Shown in pieces: positions 61,001 through 64,000 of a DNA stretch of 64,000 nt (its first letter is position 1; every line of letters starts with the position of its first letter). A program made the position numbers and the translations under genes. The notes beneath the pieces are model-generated. The model had not been told where the DNA came from and did no database searches. It was given only the letters and a program-made list of their open reading frames with translations. Origin of the DNA: DATKUA01 sp965602675 (GTDB taxonomy: Bacteria > Acidobacteriota > DATKUA01); the NCBI GenBank assembly GCA_965602675.1, contig CBFCZO010000006.1, positions 1 to 64,000 of the forward strand, written 5' to 3'.

Positions 61001-61244
61001 TGCCCGTGCAAGTAAGTGCCGCGTGGTGATGAGCTCTAAGAAAGGCGAAATTTCCGTGAGGGTCAGTGATGACGGCTTGGGTTTAACCCCCCGACGAGGC
61101 AGACATTTCGAGAGTGACACGAAGGGCTTCGGCCTTTTCAGCATCAAGGAACACATAGAGTCGATGGGAGGAGAAATATTGATTGAGTCGAAGCCCAAAC
61201 AGGGGACAAACGTCGTAATGGTTGTGCCGTTCGGCGATCAATAA
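58020..61244 (+). CDS. hybrid multi-sensor histidine kinase: REC-PAS-PAS-PAS-GAF-PAS-HisKA_3
   Basis: A 1074-residue soluble kinase. The N-terminal receiver (about 15-135) has the phospho-acceptor Asp69 (VLADYQMPVINGIEL). PAS domains follow at about 157-270, 279-397 and 450-565, a coiled coil at 400-450, a GAF domain at about 570-720, and a fourth PAS at 730-847. The dimerisation region has His881 in VSLHDRVGHALDL, a HisKA_3/NarX-type pattern, and the ATPase ends with DDGLGLT and GFGLFSIKEHIESMGG. No TM helix is found, so it is a cytoplasmic sensor. GTG 58020 is taken as start, but GTG 58053 or TTG 57939 cannot be excluded. Its partner regulator follows at 61258. Confidence 0.88.
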   Translation: MAERKNKKRESVNAPGIRLLLVDDEPEELELTRSGLEKLNDSLEITTCSSPEKALGLIKTGDFHCVLADYQMPVINGIELVERIRADGNEIPCVLLTGRGGEAIAAEAFRAGVDDYYSKDPESNDFPRILNGIRRAIGVSKRRRELEETLRQTEARYRSLVETVEEGICIIDPDENFVLANPAAEKIFGSSKDSLIGRNLKEFSSPAQYKEFGRHTRLRAKGQTGHYEAEIIQPSGDKRTLLITATPILNGEGRLESIFAVLHDITDRKETEEALKILEERYRLISELTSDYAYSLDVLSSDTLIPEWVVGAFEQITGFTEKELASPNGWKQLIHPDDRGTVVGRLGNLLAGESDCLEFRIVTKNGDVKWLQDCGRPVFDAEGVNVVSLVGAACDITEKKRAEKELHKAHEEMEASVEERTAELKKAVVALQQEVWERKRIELKLRESEERFRSIFDNATIGLYRTTPDAQILMANPTLMRMLGYDSFEELGKRNLEEEGFEPGYPREVFKEKVEKEGKVTGLEAEWTRRDGSSLHIRESASVVRDNEGNVLYYEGTVEDITEQRRAEKLTEIQRDLGVTLSTATDVRQTFDMALDAALRIDEIEAAGVYIADGKSGEPSLVTVIGKETGFANVKEVFRKSRQEHDVFSSGAPSYYDARIESPCSEEDSLGSMAVIPVLVEGDVVAAIKVISAKESDIPETACGALESIASKVGGVMARLEAERALRESEEKYRSIVETAGEGIWIIDIGYVTQFVNPRMAEMLGYSPQEMIGRHIFEFMDKEFHKEAERYIRGTGQGGKVQVDFKLRRKDGSEFWTIVSGNSFFDENGDFTGGLGMMTDITERKKAETELRAYQEKLRSLASELTIVAERERRKIAVSLHDRVGHALDLAKFKVFSIYEECNDKRCSEVLEDIINAMNTALKETRSLTIEISPPSLHEFGLVAAAESLVKQFNDQYGLKVEFESSAERFPLSETVSIVLYRSLRELLVNVVKHARASKCRVVMSSKKGEISVRVSDDGLGLTPRRGRHFESDTKGFGLFSIKEHIESMGGEILIESKPKQGTNVVMVVPFGDQ

Positions 61245-61257
61245 GGTTATGGGAATC

Positions 61258-61905
61258 ATGAGCAAAACTATAGTTTTGGCTGACGATCACAGGCTGATGC
61301 GTCAAGGCCTACGGGCGATGTTGAACGACCGCGCCGATTTTGAAGTTGTCGGCGAAGTTGGAGACGGAAGAGCGGCCGTGAAGATGGCTCGGGAGTTGAA
61401 ACCGGACGTGATAATCATGGACATCGCAATGAACGAGCTCAATGGGATCGATGCCGCAAGGCAAATCGCTTCGGAGTCGCCTGCCACCAAGGTTCTGGCG
61501 CTTTCGCGCCACTCTGAGAGGCGATTTGTTGCAGAGATGCTTGCCGCAGGCGCGTCCGGTTATATTCTCAAGGATTCTGCCATCGAGGAGTTGATTGAGG
61601 CGTTAAATGTCGTCATTGGAGGGAAAACATATTTGTCGCCTGAAATAATGGATGTTGTAATTGATGATTACGTCGATCGGCTGACAAGAAACAGAACTTC
61701 TAAGATTTCAAAGTTGACTCCGCGTGAGAGGGAGATACTGCAATTGATAGCCGAAGGAAAAAGTACCAGGGAAATTGCTGAGTCTTTGCGTGTCAGCGTT
61801 AAAACAGTCGCGACGCATAGACATCAGGTCCTGGAGAAACTTAGCGTCAGAAGTATTGCTGAACTGACGAAGTTTGCTGTCCGAGAAGGCCTAACAAATC
61901 TGTAA
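61258..61905 (+). CDS. NarL/FixJ-type response regulator
   Basis: A 215-residue regulator. The receiver has the acidic pocket LADDHRLMRQGL, the phospho-acceptor Asp in DVIIMDIAMNELNG, LALSRH for the Thr/Ser position, and GYILKDS with the conserved Lys. The output domain is a LuxR helix-turn-helix (LTPREREILQLIAEGKSTREIAESL, VKTVATHRHQVLEKL). The gene starts 13 bases after the kinase stop and must be its partner: HisKA_3 kinases pair with this class. ATG 61258 is chosen; ATG 61249 is also possible. Confidence 0.92.
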   Translation: MSKTIVLADDHRLMRQGLRAMLNDRADFEVVGEVGDGRAAVKMARELKPDVIIMDIAMNELNGIDAARQIASESPATKVLALSRHSERRFVAEMLAAGASGYILKDSAIEELIEALNVVIGGKTYLSPEIMDVVIDDYVDRLTRNRTSKISKLTPREREILQLIAEGKSTREIAESLRVSVKTVATHRHQVLEKLSVRSIAELTKFAVREGLTNL

Positions 61906-62413
61906 CGAATTTGATACTATTTGTCAGCATATAATGAGCTATAATGCTATATAAGACTTTTTCCTAGTATTTTGTAAGAGTTTTTCCTAGGGTAATTTCC
62001 AAGTCGCTCCGATAGACAAGAATGGATTCTATGTTACATATTATTACATAGGTGCTGTTTAGCTGGGTGAATTACTAAAAGAAGTGTAGGCTGTTGTTGC
62101 AGTGGGGCGAGTGGGCGCTGGAGAAACAACAACAAGATAGGGGGGCGAACCAGAGTCGCTATCGAGCTGTTGGGATTCGCTGGGGGATCAAGCCTCACAT
62201 CAGATCATCACCTGTTAACGCTGCATTGTGCCCGGAAGGAGATTCAGGGTAGACCCTGAAAGATGGGAAATGCCGTTTGTCGATATTCCTTCGCTTACAA
62301 AGGAGAGCAATGATTTTTGATTCAATGGAAAGGAGTGCCAAGGGGGAGAATTTAACTTAGTCGGTGGTGATATTGAAGACCCGATCGCCACCCGAGTTAT
62401 GCGGAGTCGGGGT
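61906..62413. other. 508-base intergenic region before the sigma-54 activator gene
   Basis: No gene is recognised. It contains a 15-base direct repeat at 61953/61976 (listed separately), AT-rich stretches with TATAAT hexamers (61930 and 61940) without a good -35 partner, and a perfect hairpin TTCAGGG-TAGA-CCCTGAA at 62243-62260. TGTTGTT and AACAACA at about 62090-62135 could pair over a long loop. A small RNA or a long regulated leader is possible but unproven. Confidence 0.5.
61953..61990. repeat. direct repeat, 15 bases twice at 23-base period
   Basis: AAGACTTTTTCCTAG (61953-61967) and AAGAGTTTTTCCTAG (61976-61990) differ at one base and start 23 bases apart, about two helical turns. They lie just downstream of AT-rich promoter-like sequence, as an operator pair might. 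Confidence 0.6.
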
Positions 62414-63832
62414 ATGAGCACTCGTACGGCAGTGAAAAACAAAATACTGTTTGCTGTTAGTGAGCCGGAGATCAGCTCGACAATTAAAAGAGCGCTTGGT
62501 ACTGATAGCCAGGTGGATATCCTGGAGTGTCACGATGGGGATGAGATTATCAGTGCCGCGATTGAAAAGCGGCTGGATTTAATCATTCTCGACCTCGAAA
62601 TGACTGCAATAGGCTGCAGGAAACTGATTACCCGGATCAAGCGAGAGTTTCCCGAAGTCCAAGTAATAGTAATTACGGGGAAAAAGATGGTTGAAGAGGC
62701 TGTGAAATGTCTGCGTCTGGGGGCTTTCGATTATTTGATCAAGCCGATTGAGGAGAGGCGATTTATTTCCACGGTTGGCAAAGCGCTCGAAGCGGAAGAG
62801 ATGCGCAGAGAGATCCTGCATCTAAAGGAACGAGTTCTCAAGCGCGAGCTTTCGCATCCCGAAGCTTTCTCTGAAATAATCACGAACAACATTAAAATGA
62901 AGGCCATATTCCAGTACATAGAGGCATTTGCAACGACAGCTTATCCTGTTGTTGTCACCGGCGAGACCGGAGTTGGCAAGGAACTGATAGCGCAGGCCAT
63001 ACATAGAGTCAGCGGCCGCGAGGGGGAATTCGTTGCGGTGAACGTTGCAGGCCTCGATGACAACATGTTTGCCGATACTCTGTTCGGCCACAAGGTAGGA
63101 GCGTTCACGGGGGCCGAAGGATTACGCAAGGGAATGATTGAGAAAGCCGCTGGCGGAACGCTTTTCCTGGATGAGATCGGCGATCTTGGGCCGACATCTC
63201 AGATTAAGCTGCTGAGGTTGCTGCAAGAGAAGGAATACTATCCGCTTGGCGCCGACGAACCCAAGCGGACAGACGCCCGGATAATTGTGGCAACGAATCG
63301 GGATATGACCGCTGCTCAGGAGGAGGGAAGATTTCGGAAGGACCTCTATTACAGGCTCCGATCCCACCACGTTTATATTCCGCCTTTACGGGAAAGGATG
63401 GACGACCTGCCTTTGCTGCTCGACTATTTTCTGGGTAAAACGGCAAGAGAAGTCGGTAAGCGAAAGCCCACTCCTCCGCCGGCATTGCTGACATTGCTGG
63501 TAAACTACCATTTCCCAGGGAATATACGGGAGCTGGAAGTGATGATCAGAGACGCAGTGGCAAGCCACAGCTCCGGGGTTCTATCGATGGCGATCTTTAA
63601 GGATGCTGTCGGTGAGATGTTCAAACGGGGAACGAAGAAAGAAGATAATGCCGCCTCGTTATCAGAAGGCGGTATATTGTCGCAATTCGAGAAGCTGCCG
63701 ACGATGCTGCAGTTGGGTGATTTATTGATCGTGGAAGCTCTGAGGAGAAGCGATGGAAATCAATCCATCGCATCCCGGCTGATTGGAGTATCGAGGCAAA
63801 CACTGAATAGGCGTCTCAAGAAAATCAAATAG
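62414..63832 (+). CDS. NtrC-family sigma-54-dependent response regulator
   Basis: A 472-residue activator. The receiver (about 1-125) has Asp60 in LIILDLEMTAIG and the Lys of FDYLIKPIEE. The AAA+ domain has Walker A GETGVGKE (about 183-190), the sigma-54 contact loop GAFTGA at about 229-234, and Walker B GGTLFLDEIGDL. The C-terminal Fis-type helix-turn-helix is GNQSIASRLIGVSRQTLNRRLKKIK. ATG 62414 follows GGAG at 7 bases, so ATG 62399 is less likely. It lies 508 bases after the NarL gene on the same strand; no kinase of the NtrB type is adjacent. Confidence 0.93.
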   Translation: MSTRTAVKNKILFAVSEPEISSTIKRALGTDSQVDILECHDGDEIISAAIEKRLDLIILDLEMTAIGCRKLITRIKREFPEVQVIVITGKKMVEEAVKCLRLGAFDYLIKPIEERRFISTVGKALEAEEMRREILHLKERVLKRELSHPEAFSEIITNNIKMKAIFQYIEAFATTAYPVVVTGETGVGKELIAQAIHRVSGREGEFVAVNVAGLDDNMFADTLFGHKVGAFTGAEGLRKGMIEKAAGGTLFLDEIGDLGPTSQIKLLRLLQEKEYYPLGADEPKRTDARIIVATNRDMTAAQEEGRFRKDLYYRLRSHHVYIPPLRERMDDLPLLLDYFLGKTAREVGKRKPTPPPALLTLLVNYHFPGNIRELEVMIRDAVASHSSGVLSMAIFKDAVGEMFKRGTKKEDNAASLSEGGILSQFEKLPTMLQLGDLLIVEALRRSDGNQSIASRLIGVSRQTLNRRLKKIK

Positions 63833-63925
63833 GATACTCGGAAATTTCGGTTTGATAAAAACGTTTCCATAATTCTATCGAAATCACTACGCCTTTACCT
63901 GGAATCTCATGCCGGAGAAAAAAAT

Positions 63926-63959
63926 CCCCGGCGGCGAATTCTGCCGCCGGGGTGGGTTT
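63926..63959 (-). terminator. strong rho-independent terminator for a - strand gene
   Basis: CCCCGGCGGC and GCCGCCGGGG form a perfect 10-bp stem around a 7-base loop. On the - strand the stem is followed by ATTTTTTTC, a good T-run; on the + strand the following bases are TGGGTTTAG, weaker. It therefore terminates mainly the - strand gene entering from the right, and may also block the + strand activator gene. Confidence 0.85.
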
Positions 63960-63975
63960 AGGGGGAGTGGGGAAC

Positions 63976-64000
63976 TTAATCAAAATCGAAATCACCTATG
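63976..64000 (-). CDS. 3' end of a gene entering from the right (tentative)
   Basis: On the - strand an open frame at the window edge ends in IGDFDFD and a TAA at 63976-63978, 17 bases before the strong terminator. Seven residues are too few to name a family. The terminator is the main reason to believe a gene ends here. Confidence 0.4.

Noticed and set aside
61906..62413. c-di-GMP riboswitch (GEMM type) or sigma-54 promoter before the activator gene
   Set aside because: Neither the GEMM consensus nor a TGGCAC-N5-TTGC pattern could be seen.
1..64000. Insertion sequences, prophage, CRISPR arrays, toxin-antitoxin pairs
   Set aside because: No transposase, integrase, phage gene, spaced short repeats or typical small toxin genes were found.

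Overview
The window is about 64 kb of bacterial chromosome of moderate GC. It has no insertion sequence, prophage, CRISPR array or rRNA. The cell looks diderm (Gram-negative-type). It carries an undecaprenyl-linked surface-polysaccharide locus with a flippase, three polymerase/ligase-like proteins and two Wzz-like chain-length proteins, plus lipoprotein and Sec-signal exports. Several traits are uncommon: an archaeal-type GatD, a selenocysteine-containing SelD, and membrane proteins mixing helix-turn-helix, FG-GAP, TolB/FlgO-like and TPR parts. Together these suggest a deep-branching diderm lineage, perhaps an FCB-related or candidate phylum. That placement is a guess; no marker here fixes it.

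Region 1 (1-19.7 kb) is a polysaccharide locus. On the + strand: the 3' end of a UDP-sugar epimerase, a GT4 glycosyltransferase, a PglC/PglD/PglE-like set that points to a diacetylbacillosamine-type first sugar, a Gfo/Idh dehydrogenase, and a polymerase/ligase-like membrane protein coupled to a lipoprotein glycosidase-like protein. On the - strand: flippase, glycosyltransferases, two copies of a ligase-plus-wzz pair, a WbpE/WbpD-like aminotransferase and acetyltransferase, and a methyltransferase. Between the two ligase-wzz pairs lies a scar in which the first 31 or so codons of an aminotransferase gene are joined to the last 38 or so codons of a glycosyltransferase gene. This is the expected remnant of a tandem duplication of [GT-ligase-wzz-aminotransferase] followed by an internal deletion.

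Region 2 (19.8-40.6 kb) is mixed: a DUF1015 protein, a secreted serine hydrolase, an Asp/Glu racemase-family protein, an HTH-TM-FG-GAP membrane regulator, CorA, WrbA, a four-gene succinate dehydrogenase/fumarate reductase operon (A-C-D-B) ending in a clear terminator, YraN, SelD with an in-frame UGA and a nearby SECIS-like hairpin, a cyclophilin-like protein, a subtilase, purine nucleoside phosphorylase, an orphan LuxR-type regulator, a retropepsin-like protein, and a protein with an FlhF-like N-terminus joined to TolB/FlgO-like and TPR domains.

Region 3 (40.6-57.7 kb) is housekeeping: pgk-tpiA-secG-tRNA-Leu(GAG), glnA (with a good sigma-70 promoter), a helical protein of unknown function, gatD, a homocysteine methyltransferase/MTHFR fusion facing metE, and the operon truA-uppS-cdsA-dxr-rseP-ispG. 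This last operon makes the isoprenoid carrier that the locus in region 1 consumes.

Region 4 (57.7-64 kb) is signalling: a large REC-PAS-PAS-PAS-GAF-PAS histidine kinase, its NarL-type response regulator, and an NtrC-type sigma-54 activator behind a 0.5 kb non-coding region with a 15-base direct repeat. The window ends at a terminator belonging to a - strand gene that lies mostly outside.
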